This document shows positions 1-11,344 of a stretch of 64,000 bases of DNA, one piece after another. The translations under genes were made by a program, and so were the position numbers. Each line of letters opens with the position of its first letter. Position 1 is the first letter of the stretch. A model generated the notes under the pieces. The model did not search any database, was not told where the DNA came from, and saw nothing but the letters and a program-made list of their open reading frames with translations. The DNA comes from Ptiloglossa arizonensis. Taxonomy: Eukaryota; Arthropoda; Insecta; Hymenoptera; Colletidae. The stretch lies in assembly GCF_051014685.1 (NCBI RefSeq), contig NW_027478889.1, forward strand, positions 337,100-401,099, in the 5' to 3' direction.

Positions 1-63
1 TTTTGGGTTAGGTCAATCCGTTCGCGAGATATGGGAGTTTGAAGCCAAGAAATGGTTGAGAAG

Positions 64-79
64 GCAAAAAATTTTTCGC
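64..79. repeat. A6T5 tract forming a near-palindrome
   Basis: GCAAAAAATTTTTCGC is a 16-bp palindrome apart from one base pair: position 3 is A where G would complete it. Most gcc-type monomers have this form. The gct/gacaac monomers lose the left arm, and monomers with five A's are one base shorter. Such A-tract/T-tract junctions are expected to be stiff or bent and to influence nucleosome placement; that is general knowledge, not shown here. Confidence 0.7.
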
Positions 80-131
80 AATTCTGCTGCTCCAAACGCT
101 TAACAAGAATGGCCTAGGGAAAAAATACACA

Positions 132-148
132 TACCGTTGTAATCGGGC
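132..148 (+). other. CENP-B-box-like 17-mer (example; recurs in nearly every monomer)
   Basis: The sequence is TACCGTTGTAATCGGGC. Against the mammalian CENP-B box YTTCGTTGGAARCGGGA it matches 12 of 17 positions, and 7 of the 9 core positions of NTTCGNNNNANNCGGGN. Both core mismatches are the two T's, which read AC here. Its variants across the array (ccgctg, cagttg, ccgcag, ccgtag, cctttg in place of ccgttg) cluster in the left half, while the aatCGGG part is nearly invariant. Function is inference: the missing T's matter for human CENP-B binding, so the resemblance may be convergent or accidental. Confidence 0.4.
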
Positions 149-310
149 GAGTTTCTACTTTCAGATGCAATTGGAATTTTTGGGTTAGGTCAATCCGTTC
201 GCGAGATATGGGAGTTTGAAGCTAAGAAATGTTTGAGAAGGCAAAAAATTTTTCGCAATTCTGCTGCTCCAAGCGCTTAACCAGAATGTCCTAGGGTAAA
301 AATACACATA

Positions 311-1370
311 CAGTTGTAATCGGGCGAGTTTCTACTTTCAGATGCAACAGGAATTTTTGGGTTAGGTCAATCCGTTCGCGAGATATGGGAGTTTGACGCT
401 AAGAAATGGTTGAGAAGACAACAAATTATTCGCAATTCTGCTGCTCCAAACGCTTAACCAGAATGGCCTAGGGAAAAAATACACATACCGTTGTAATCGG
501 GCGAGTTTCTACTTTCAGATGCAATTGGAATTTTTGGGTTAGGTCAATCCGTTCGCGAGATATGGGAGTTTGAAGCTAAGAAATGGTTGAGAAGACAACA
601 ATTTTTTCGCAATTCTGCTGCTCCAAACGCTTAACCAGAATGGCCTAGGGAAAAAATACACATACCGTTGTAATCGGGCGAGTTTCGACTTTCAGAAGCA
701 ATAGGAATTTTTGGGTTTGGTCAATCCGTTCGCGAGATATGGGAGTTTGAAGCCAAGAAATGGTTGAGAAGGCAAAAATTTTTCGCAATTCTGCTGCTCC
801 AAACGCTTAACCAGAATGGCCTAGGGAAAAAATACACATACAGTTGTAATCGGGCGAGTTTCTACTTTCAGATGCAACAGGAATTTTTGGGTTAGGTCAA
901 TCCGTTCGCGAGATATGGGAGTTTGACGCTAAGAAATGGTTGAGAAGACAACAAATTATTCGCAATTCTGCTGCTCCAAACGCTTAACCAGAATGGCCTA
1001 GGGAAAAAATACACATACCGTTGTAATCGGGCGAGTTTCTACTTTCAGATGCAATTGGAATTTTTGGGTTAGGTCAATCCGTTCGCGAGATATGGGAGTT
1101 TGAAGCTAAGAAATGGTTGAGAAGACAACAATTTTTTCGCAATTCTGCTGCTCCAAACGCTTAACCAGAATGGCCTAGGGAAAAAATACACATACCGTTG
1201 TAATCGGGCGAGTTTCGACTTTCAGAAGCAATAGGAATTTTTGGGTTTGGTCAATCCGTTCGCGAGATATGGGAGTTTGAAGCCAAGAAATGGTTGAGAA
1301 GGCAAAAATTTTTCGCAATTCTGCTGCTCCAAACGCTTAACCAGAATGGCCTAGGGAAAAAATACACATA
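311..1370 (+). repeat. Tandem trimer (two 530-bp copies)
   Basis: 311-840 is repeated at 841-1370. Each copy holds three monomers in a fixed order: gatgcaacagg with aaattattcgc, then gatgcaattgg with caattttttcgc, then gaagcaatagg with gggtttgg. The pair recurs at 4729-5258 and 5259-5788 inside HOR copy 2, so it predates the 4.42-kb duplication. The third copy at about 9.1-9.7 kb has only one trimer, either the older state or a later loss. Confidence 0.8.
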
Positions 1371-2538
1371 CCGTTGTAATCGGGCGAGTTTCTACTTTCA
1401 GATGCAATTGGAATTTTTGGGCTAGGTCAATCCGTTCGCGAGATATGGGAGTTTGAAGCTAAGAAATGGTTGAGAAGACAACAAATTTTTCGCAATTCTG
1501 CTGCTCCAAACGCTTAACCAGAATGGCCTAGGGAAAAAATACACATACCGTTGTAATCGGGCGAGTTTCTACCTTCATATGCAACGGGAATTTTTGGGTT
1601 AGGTCAATCCGTTCGCGAGATATGGGAATTTGAAGCCAAGAAATGGTTGAGAAGGCAAAAATTTTTCGCAATTCTGCTGCTCCAAACGCTTAACAAGAAT
1701 GGCCTAGAGAAAAAATACACATTCCGTTGTAATAGGGCGAGCTTCGACTTTCAGAAGCAATAGGAATTTTTGGGTTAGGTCAATCCGTTCGCGAGATATG
1801 GGAGTTTGAAGCCAAGAAATGGTTGAGAAGGCAAAAAATTTTTCGCAATTCTGCTGCTCCAAACGCTTAACAAGAATGGCCTAGGGAAAAAATACACATA
1901 CCGTTGTAATCGGGTGAGTTCCTACTTTCAGATGCAATTGGAATTTTTGGGTTAGGTCAATCCGTTCGCGAGATATGGGAGTTTGAAGCTAAGAAATGTT
2001 TGAGAAGGCAAAAAATTTTTCGCAATTCTGCTGCTCCAAGCGCTTAACCAGAATATCCTAGGGAAAAAATACACATACAGTTGTAATCGGGCGAGTTTCT
2101 ACTTTCAGATGCAACAGGAATTTTTGGGTTAGGTCAATCCGTTCGCGAGATATGGGAGTTTGACGCTAAGAAATGGTTGAGAAGACAACAAATTATTCGC
2201 AATTCTGCTGCTCCAAACGCTTAACCAGAATGGCCTAGGGAAAAAATACACATACCGCTGTAATCGGGCGAGTTTCTACTTTCAGATGCAATTGGAATTT
2301 TTGGGTTAGGTAAATCCGTTCGCGAGATATGGGAGTTTGAAGCTAAGAAATGGTTGAGAAGACAACAATTTTTTCGCAATTCTGCTGCTCCAAACGTTTA
2401 ACCAGAATGGCCTAGGGAAAAAATACACATACCGTTGTAATCGGGCGAGTTTCGACTTTCAGAAGCAATAGGAATTTTTGGGTTTGGTCAATCCGTTCGC
2501 GAGATATGGGAGTTTGAAGCCAAGAAATGGTTGAGAAG

Positions 2539-2554
2539 GCGAAAAATTTTTCGC
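2539..2554. repeat. Perfect 16-bp palindrome variant of the A/T tract
   Basis: Here the tract reads GCGAAAAATTTTTCGC, its own reverse complement over 16 bases. The same perfect form occurs at 4305-4320, 6956-6971, 10490-10505, 12434-12449, 14379-14394 and 15087-15102, and again near 18.28, 21.81, 24.46, 26.23, 28.35, 31.19 and 33.31 kb. I noticed none after about 33.4 kb. It differs from the common near-palindrome by a single A-to-G change. Confidence 0.85.
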
Positions 2555-4418
2555 AATTCTGCTGCTCCAAACGCTTAACAAGAATGGCCTAGGGAAAAAA
2601 TGCACATACCGTTGTAATCGGGCGAGTTTCTACTTTCAGATGCAATTGGAATTTTTGGGTTAGGTCAATCCGTTCGCGAGATATGGGAGTTTGAAGCTAA
2701 GAAATGGTTGAGAAGACAACAAATTTTTCGCAATTCTGCTGCTCCAAACGCTTAACCAGAATGGCCTAGGGAAAAAATACACATACCGTTGTAATCGGGC
2801 GAGTTTCGACTTTCAGAAGCAATAGGAATTTTTGGTTTGGTCAATCCGTTCGCGAGATATGGGAGTTTGAAGCCAAGAAATGGTTGAGAAGGCAAAAATT
2901 TTTCGCAATTCTGCTGCTCCAAACGCTTAACCAGAATGGCCTAGGGAAAAAATGCACATACCGTTGTAATCGGGCGAGCTTCGACTTTCAGAAGCAATAG
3001 GAATTTTTGGGTTAGGTCAATCCGTTCGCGAGATATGGGAGTTTGAAGCCAAGAAATGGTTGAGAAGGCAAAAAATTTTTCGCAATTCTGCTGCTCCAAA
3101 CGCTTAACCAGAATGGCCTAGGGAAAAAATACACATACCGTTGTAATCGGGCGAGTTTCTACTTTCAGATGCAATTGGAATTTTTGGGTTAGGTCAATCC
3201 GTTCGCGAGATATGGGAGTTTGAAGCTAAGAAATGGTTGAGAAGACAACAATTTTTTCGCAATTCTGCTGCTCCAAACGCTTAACCAGAATGGCCTAGGG
3301 AAAAAATACACATACCGTTGTAATCGGGCGAGTTTCGACTTTCAGAAGCAATAGGAATTTTTGGGTTTGGTCAATCCGTTCGCGAGATATGGGAGTTTGA
3401 AGCCAAGAAATGGTTGAGAAGGCAAAAATTTTTCGCAATTCTGCTGCTCCAAACGCTTAACCAGAATGGCCTAGGGAAAAAATACACATACCGTTGTAAT
3501 CGGGCGAGTTTCTACTTTCAGATGCAATTGGAATTTTTGGGTTAGGTCAATCCGTTCGCGAGATATGGGAGTTTGAAGCTAAGAAATGGTTGAGAAGACA
3601 ACAAATTTTTCGCAATTCTGCTGCTCCAAACGCTTAACCAGCATGGCCTAGGGAAAAAATACACATACCGTTGTAATCGGGCGAGTTTCTACCTTCATAT
3701 GCAACGGGAATTTTTGGGTTAGGTCAATCCGTTCGCGAGATATGGGAGTTTGAAGCCAAGAAATGGTTGAGAAGGCAAAAATTTTTCGCAATTCTGCTGC
3801 TCCAAACGCTTAACAAGAATGGCCTAGAGAAAAAATACACATACCGTTGTAATCGGGCGAGTTTCTACTTTCAGATGCAATTGGAATTTTTGGGTTAGGT
3901 CAATCCGTTCGCGAGATATGGGAGTTTGAAGCCAAGAAATGGTTGAGAAGGCAAAAAATTTTTCGCAATTCTGCTGCTCCAAGCGCTTAACCAGAATGTC
4001 CTAGGGAAAAAATACACATACCGTTGTAATCGGGCGAGTTTCTACTTTCAGGTGCAACAGGAATTTTTGGGTTATGTCAATCCGTTCGCGAGATATGGGA
4101 GTTTGACGCTAAGAAATGGTTGAGAAGACAACAAATTATTCGCAATTCTGCTGCTCCAAACGCTTAACAAGAATGGCCTAGGGAAAAAATACACATACCG
4201 TTGTAATCGGGCGAGTTTCCATTTTCAGACGGTACAGGAATTTTTGGGTTAGGTCAATCCGTTCGCGAGATATGGGAGTTTGAAGCCAAGAAATGGTTGA
4301 GAAGGCGAAAAATTTTTCGCAATTCTGCTGCTCCAAACGCTTAACAAGAATGGCCTAGGGAAAAAATACACATACCGTTGTAATAGGGCGAGCTTCGACT
4401 TTCAGAAGCAATAGGAAT

Positions 4419-7400
4419 TTTTGGGTTAGGTCAATCCGTTCGCGAGATATGGGAGTTTGAAGCCAAGAAATGGTTGAGAAGGCAAAAAATTTTTCGCAAT
4501 TCTGCTGCTCCAAACGCTTAACAAGAATGGCCTAGGGAAAAAATACACATACCGTTGTAATCGGGCGAGTTTCTACTTTCAGATGCAATTGGAATTTTTG
4601 GGTTAGGTCAATCCGTTCGCGAGATATGGGAGTTTGAAGCTAAGAAATGTTTGAGAAGGCAAAAAATTTTTCGCAATTCTGCTGCTCCAAGCGCTTAACC
4701 AGAATGTCCTAGGGAAAAAATACACATACAGTTGTAATCGGGCGAGTTTCTACTTTCAGATGCAACAGGAATTTTTGGGTTAGGTCAATCCGTTCGCGAG
4801 ATATGGGAGTTTGACGCTAAGAAATGGTTGAGAAGACAACAAATTATTCGCAATTCTGCTGCTCCAAACGCTTAACCAGAATGGCCTAGGGAAAAAATAC
4901 ACATACCGTTGTAATCGGGCGAGTTTCTACTTTCAGATGCAATTGGAATTTTTGGGTTAGGTCAATCCGTTCGCGAGATATGGGAGTTTGAAGCTAAGAA
5001 ATGGTTGAGAAGACAACAATTTTTTCGCAATTCTGCTGCTCCAAACGCTTAACCAGAATGGCCTAGGGAAAAAATACACATACCGTTGTAATCGGGCGAG
5101 TTTCGACTTTCAGAAGCAATAGGAATTTTTGGGTTTGGTCAATCCGTTCGCGAGATATGGGAGTTTGAAGCCAAGAAATGGTTGAGAAGGCAAAAATTTT
5201 TCGCAATTCTGCTGCTCCAAACGCTTAACCAGAATGGCCTAGGGAAAAAATACACATACAGTTGTAATCGGGCGAGTTTCTACTTTCAGATGCAACAGGA
5301 ATTTTTGGGTTAGGTCAATCCGTTCGCGAGATATGGGAGTTTGACGCTAAGAAATGGTTGAGAAGACAACAAATTATTCGCAATTCTGCTGCTCCAAACG
5401 CTTAACCAGAATGGCCTAGGGAAAAAATACACATACCGTTGTAATCGGGCGAGTTTCTACTTTCAGATGCAATTGGAATTTTTGGGTTAGGTCAATCCGT
5501 TCGCGAGATATGGGAGTTTGAAGCTAAGAAATGGTTGAGAAGACAACAATTTTTTCGCAATTCTGCTGCTCCAAACGCTTAACCAGAATGGCCTAGGGAA
5601 AAAATACACATACCGTTGTAATCGGGCGAGTTTCGACTTTCAGAAGCAATAGGAATTTTTGGGTTTGGTCAATCCGTTCGCGAGATATGGGAGTTTGAAG
5701 CCAAGAAATGGTTGAGAAGGCAAAAATTTTTCGCAATTCTGCTGCTCCAAACGCTTAACCAGAATGGCCTAGGGAAAAAATACACATACCGTTGTAATCG
5801 GGCGAGTTTCTACTTTCAGATGCAATTGGAATTTTTGGGCTAGGTCAATCCGTTCGCGAGATATGGGAGTTTGAAGCTAAGAAATGGATGAGAAGACAAC
5901 AAATTTTTCGCAATTCTGCTGCTCCAAACGCTAACCAGAATGGCCTAGGGAAAAAATACACATACCGTTGTAATCGGGCGAGTTTCTACCTTCATATGCA
6001 ACGGGAATTTTTGGGTTAGGTCAATCCGTTCGCGAGATATGGGAATTTGAAGCCAAGAAATGGTTGAGAAGGCAAAAATTTTTCGCAATTCTGCTGCTCC
6101 AAACGCTTAACAAGAATGGCCTAGAGAAAAAATACACATTCCGTTGTAATAGGGCGAGCTTCGACTTTCAGAAGCAATAGGAATTTTTGGGTTAGGTCAA
6201 TCCGTTCGCGAGATATGGGAGCTTGAAGCCAAGAAATGGTTGAGAAGGCAAAAAATTTTTCGCAATTCTGCTGCTCCAAACGCTTAACAAGAATGGCCTA
6301 GGGAAAAAATACACATACCGTTGTAATCGGGTGAGTTTCTACTTTCAGATGCAATTGGAATTTTTGGGTTAGGTCAATCCGTTCGCGAGATATGGGAGTT
6401 TGAAGCTAAGAAATGTTTGAGAAGGCAAAAAATTTTTCGCAATTCTGCTGCTCCAAGCGCTTAACCAGAATGTCCTAGGGAAAAAATACACATACAGTTG
6501 TAATCGGGCGAGTTTCTACTTTCAGATGCAACAGGAATTTTTGGGTTAGGTCAATCCGTTCGCGAGATATGGGAGTTTGACGCTAAGAAATGGTTGAGAA
6601 GACAACAAATTATTCGCAATTCTGCTGCTCCAAACGCTTAACCAGAATGGCCTAGGGAAAAAATACACATACCGCTGTAATCGGGCGAGTTTCTACTTTC
6701 AGATGCAATTGGAATTTTTGGGTTAGGTCAATCCGTTCGCGAGATATGGGAGTTTGAAGCTAAGAAATGATTGAGAAGACAACAATTTTTTCGCAATTCT
6801 GCTGCTCCAAACGTTTAACCAGAATGGCCTAGGGAAAAAATACACATACCGTTGTAATCGGGCGAGTTTCGACTTTCAGAAGCAATAGGAATTTTTGGGT
6901 TTGGTCAATCCGTTCGCGAGATATGGGAGGTTGAAGCCAAGAAATGGTTGAGAAGGCGAAAAATTTTTCGCAATTCTGCTGCTCCAAACGCTTAACAAGA
7001 ATGGCCTAGGGAAAAAATGCACATACCGTTGTAATCGGGCGAGTTTCTACTTTCAGATGCAATTGGAATTTTTGGGTTAGGTCAATCCGTTCGCGAGATA
7101 TGGGAGTTTGAAGCTAAGAAATGGTTGAGAAGACAACAAATTTTTCGCAATTCTGCTGCTCCAAACGCTTAACCAGAATGGCCTAGGGAAAAAATACACA
7201 TACCGTTGTAATCGGGCGAGTTTCGACTTTCAGAAGCAATAGGAATTTTTGGTTTGGTCAATCCGTTCGCGAGATATGGGAGTTTGAAGCCAAGAAATGG
7301 TTGAGAAGGCAAAAATTTTTCGCAATTCTGCTGCTCCAAACGCTTAACCAGAATGGCCTAGGGAAAAAATGCACATACCGTTGTAATCGGGCGAGCTTCG

Positions 7401-8397
7401 ACTTTCAGAAGCAATAGGAATTTTTGGGTTAGGTCAATCCGTTCGCGAGATATGGGAGTTTGAAGCCAAGAAATGGTTGAGAAGGCAAAAAATTTTTCGC
7501 AATTCTGCTGCTCCAAACGCTTAACCAGAATGGCCTACGGAAAAAATACACATACCGTTGTAATCGGGCGAGTTTCTACTTTCAGATGCAATCGGAATTT
7601 TTGGGTTAGGTCAATCCGTTCGCGAGATATGGGAGTTTGAAGCTAAGAAATGGTTGAGAAGACAACAATTTTTTCGCAATTCTGCTGCTCCAAACGCTTA
7701 ACCAGAATGGCCTAGGGAAAAAATACACATACCGTTGTAATCGGGCGAGTTTCGACTTTCAGAAGCAATAGGAATTTTTGGGTTTGGTCAATCCGTTCGC
7801 GAGATATGGGAGTTTGAAGCCAAGAAATGGTTGAGAAGGCAAAAATTTTTCGCAATTCTGCTGCTCCAAACGCTTAACCAGAATGGCCTAGGGAAAAAAT
7901 ACACATACCGTTGTAATCGGGCGAGTTTCTACTTTCAGATGCAATTGGAATTTTTGGGTTAGGTCAATCCGTTCGCGAGATATGGGAGTTTGAAGCTAAG
8001 AAATGGTTGAGAAGACAACAAATTTTTCGCAATTCTGCTGCTCCAAACGCTTAACCAGCATGGCCTAGGGAAAAAATACACATACCGTTGTAATCGGGCG
8101 AGTTTCTACCTTCATATGCAACGGGAATTTTTGGGTTAGGTCAATCCGTTCGCGAGATATGGGAGTTTGAAGCCAAGAAATGGTTGAGAAGGCAAAAATT
8201 TTTCGCAATTCTGCTGCTCCAAACGCTTAACAAGAATGGCCTAGAGAAAAAATACACATACCGTTGTAATCGGGCGAGTTTCTACTTTCAGATGCAATTG
8301 GAATTTTTGGGTTAGGTCAATCCGTTCGCGAGATATGGGAGTTTGAAGCCAAGAAATGGTTGAGAAGGCAAAAAATTTTTCGCAATTCTGCTGCTCC
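4419..8397 (+). repeat. Type-A higher-order repeat, copy 2
   Basis: Second copy of the 25-mer at offset 4418/4417 from copy 1, carrying all its rare variants in the same order. Private differences include ggatgag near 5888, a lost t in cgctaacc near 5931, gagcttgaag near 6220, aaatgattgag near 6768 and gggaggttgaag near 6928. The few differences imply a recent duplication. The 3981-4418 segment between the copies has no counterpart at the matching place after copy 2. It carries the rare ccattttcagacggtacagg unit, which recurs at 12.35, 14.29 and 15.00 kb. Confidence 0.85.
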
Positions 8398-8929
8398 AAA
8401 CGCTTAACCAGAATGGCCTAGGGAAAAAATACACATACCGCTGTAATCGGGCGAGTTTCTACTTTCAGATGCAACAGGAATTTTTGGTTTAGGTCAATCC
8501 GTTCGCGAGATATGGGAGTTTGAAGCTAAGAAATGGTTGAGAAGACTACAACTTTTTCGCAATTCTGCTGCTCCAAACGCTTAACAAGAATGGCCTAGGG
8601 AAAAAATACACATACCGTTGTAATCGGGCGAGTTTCTACTTTCAGATGCAATTGGAATTTTTGGGTTAGGTCAATCCGTTCGCGAGATATGGGAGTTTGA
8701 AGCTAAGAAATGTTTGAGAAGGCAAAAAATTTTTCGCAATTCTGCTGCTCCAAACGCTTAACAAGAATGGCCTAGGGAAAAAATGCACATACCGTTGTAA
8801 TCGGGCGAGTTTCTACTTTCAGATGCAATTGGAATTTTTGGGTTAGGTCAATCCGTTCGCGAGATATGGGAGTTTGAAGCTAAGGAATGGTTGAGAAGAC
8901 AACAAATTTTTCGCAATTCTGCTGCTCCA
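8398..8929 (+). repeat. Junction monomers between HOR copies 2 and 3
   Basis: About three type-A monomers that do not continue the 25-mer order. They include the variants tttttggtttaggtc near 8484 and actacaactttttcgc near 8546. That second pair reappears at 11,904 and 13,673, linking this junction to the 10-mer further right. There is nothing but satellite here. Confidence 0.65.
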
Positions 8930-11340
8930 AACGCTTAACAAGAATGGCCTAGGGAAAAAATACACATACCGTTGTAATCGGGCGAGTTTCTAGTTTCAGA
9001 TGCAATTGGAATTTTTGGGTTAGGTCAATCCGTTCGCGAGATATGGGAGTTTGAAGCTAAGAAATGTTTGAGAAGGCAAAAAATTTTTCGCAATTCTGCT
9101 GCTCCAAGCGCTTAACCAGAATGTCCTAGGGAAAAAATACACATACAGTTGTAATCGGGCGAGTTTCTACTTTCAGATGCAACAGGAATTTTTGGGTTAG
9201 GTCAATCCGTTCGCGAGATATGGGAGTTTGACGCTAAGAAATGGTTGAGAAGACAACAAATTATTCGCAATTCTGCTGCTCCAAACGCTTAACCAGAATG
9301 GCCTAGGGAAAAAATACACATACCGTTGTAATCGGGCGAGTTTCTACTTTCAGATGCAATTGGAATTTTTGGGTTAGGTCAATCCGTTCGCGAGATATGG
9401 GAGTTTGAAGCTAAGAAATGGTTGAGAAGACAACAATTTTTTCGCAATTCTGCTGCTCCAAACGCTTAACCAGAATGGCCTAGGGAAAAAATACACATAC
9501 CGTTGTAATCGGGCGAGTTTCGACTTTCAGAAGCAATAGGTATTTTTGGGTTTGGTCAATCCGTTCGCGAGATATGGGAGTTTGAAGCCAAGAAATGGTT
9601 GAGAAGGCAAAAATTTTTCGCAATTCTGCTGCTCCAAACGCTTAACCAGAATGGCCTAGGGAAAAAATACACATACCGTTGTAATCGGGCGAGTTTCTAC
9701 TTTCAGATGCAATTGGAATTTTTGGGTTAGGTCAATCCGTTCGCGAGATATGGGAGTTTGAAGCTAAGAAATGGTTGAGAAGACAACAAATTTTTCGCAA
9801 TTCTGCTGCTCCAAACGCTTAACCAGAATGGCCTAGGGAAAAAATACACATACCGTTGTAATCGGGCGAGTTTCTACCTTCATATGCAACGGGAATTTTT
9901 GGGTTAGGTCAATCCGTTCGCGAGATATGGGAATTTGAAGCCAAGAAATGGTTGAGAAGGCAAAAATTTTTCGCAATTCTGCTGCTCCAAACGCTTAACA
10001 AGAATGGCCTAGAGAAAAAATACACATTCCGTTGTAATAGGGCGAGCTTCGACTTTCAGAAGCAATAGGAATTTTTGGGTTAGGTCAATCCGTTCGCGAG
10101 ATATGGGAGTTTGAAGCCAAGAAATGGTTGAGAAGGCAAAAAATTTTTCGCAATTCTGCTGCTCCAAACGCTTAACAAGAATGGCCTAGGGAAAAAATAC
10201 ACATACCGTTGTAATCGGGTGAGTTTCTACTTTCAGATGCAATTGGAATTTTTGGGTTAGGTCAATCCGTTCGCGAGATATGGGAGTTTGAAGCTAAGAA
10301 ATGTTTGAGAAGGCAAAAAATTTTTCGCAATTCTGCTGCTCCAAGCGCTTAACCAGAATGTCCTAGGGAAAAAATACACATACAGTTGTAATCGGGCGAG
10401 TTTCTACTTTCAGATGCAACAGGAATTTTTGGGTTTGGTCAATCCGTTCGCGAGATATGGGAGTTTGAAGCCAAGAAATGGTTGAGAAGGCGAAAAATTT
10501 TTCGCAATTCTGCTGCTCCAAACGCTTAACAAGAATGGCCTAGGGAAAAAATGCACATACCGTTGTAATCGGGCGAGTTTCTACTTTCAGATGCAATTGG
10601 AATTTTTGGGTTAGGTCAATCCGTTCGCGAGATATGGGAGTTTGAAGCTAAGAAATGGTTGAGAAGACAACAAATTTTTCGCAATTCTGCTGCTCCAAAC
10701 GCTTAACCAGAATGGCCTAGGGAAAAAATACACATACCGTTGTAATCGGGCGAGTTTCGACTTTCAGAAGCAATAGGAATTTTTGGTTTGGTCAATCCGT
10801 TCGCGAGATATGGGAGTTTGAAGCCAAGAAATGGTTGAGAAGGCAAAAATTTTTCGCAATTCTGCTGCTCCAAACGCTTAACCAGAATGGCCTAGGGAAA
10901 AAATGCACATACCGTTGTAATCGGGCGAGCTTCGACTTTCAGAAGCAATAGGAATTTTTGGGTTAGGTCAATCCGTTCGCGAGATATGGGAGTTTGAAGC
11001 CAAGAAATGGTTGAGAAGGCAAAAAATTTTTCGCAATTCTGCTGCTCCAAACGCTTAACCAGAATGGCCTAGGGAAAAAATACACATACCGTTGTAATCG
11101 GGCGAGTTTCTACTTTCAGATGCAATTGGAATTTTTGGGTTAGGTCAATCCGTTCGCGAGATATGGGAGTTTGAAGCTAAGAAATGGTTGAGAAGACAAC
11201 AATTTTTTCGCAATTCTGCTGCTCCAAACGCTTAACCAGAATGGCCTAGGGAAAAAATACACATACCGTTGTAATCGGGCGAGTTTCTACTTTCAGATGC
11301 AATTGGAATTTTTGGGTTAGGTCAATCCGTTCGCGAGATA
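8930..11340 (+). repeat. Type-A higher-order repeat, third copy, internally shortened
   Basis: This continues the copy-2 order at offset 4417 up to about 9.7 kb, then 3888 (gggtgag at 6330 and 10218) after loss of one 530-bp trimer, then 3534 after a jump near 10,420-10,430. At that jump gatgcaacagg is joined to gggtttggtc, a combination not seen in copies 1 and 2. The G-deleted tttttggtttgg recurs near 10,780. All steps are whole monomers, as expected of unequal exchange in register. Confidence 0.7.
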
Positions 11341-11344
11341 TGGG

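Larger units (their letters stand above)
5..181 (+). repeat. Representative 177-bp monomer with landmarks
   Basis: First complete unit, used here as a map. It starts with GGGTTAGG. TCGCGA (an NruI-type palindrome) is at 22-27, inside the best-conserved block, roughly 10-50. Linked variant sites follow near 52 (gcc/gct) and 62-66 (ggcaaa/gacaac). An A6T5 tract lies at 66-76. CCTAGG (AvrII-type palindrome) is at 113-118, then an A-run. A CENP-B-box-like segment is at 132-148. The tail near 160-174 (gatgcaattgg, gaagcaatagg, gatgcaacagg, catatgcaacggg and others) varies most and is the best label for monomer type. The choice of start point is arbitrary. Confidence 0.95.
1..3980 (+). repeat. Type-A higher-order repeat, copy 1 (25-mer period)
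   Basis: This stretch matches 4419-8397 at an offset of 4418, dropping to 4417 after a one-base loss near 5931. Shared rare variants support it: gggctagg near 1419, the attccg/aataggg unit near 1720-1740, gggtgag at 1913, tttttggtttgg (one G lost) near 2832, and ccagcatgg near 3639. Differences are scattered single bases, such as gggtaaaa at 292 and ggtaaatcc near 2310. Homology stops near 3980, where copy 1 has ccaagcgc and copy 2 has ccaaacgc. Confidence 0.85.

Noticed and set aside
5..12. GGGTTAGG as telomere-like sequence
   Set aside because: It is just over one telomere repeat, occurs once per monomer and never in tandem; a chance match is sufficient.
22..27. TCGCGA and CCTAGG as regulatory sites
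   Set aside because: They are short palindromes present once per monomer. They are useful as restriction landmarks, but nothing shows a regulatory role.
110..196. Pol III A-box-like tggcctaggga and B-box-like ggtcaatcc, suggesting a tRNA-derived SINE origin
   Set aside because: The A-box match is imperfect, the B-box-like part is two bases short, the spacing (about 78 bp) is wide, and a T5 run lies between them that would end Pol III transcription.
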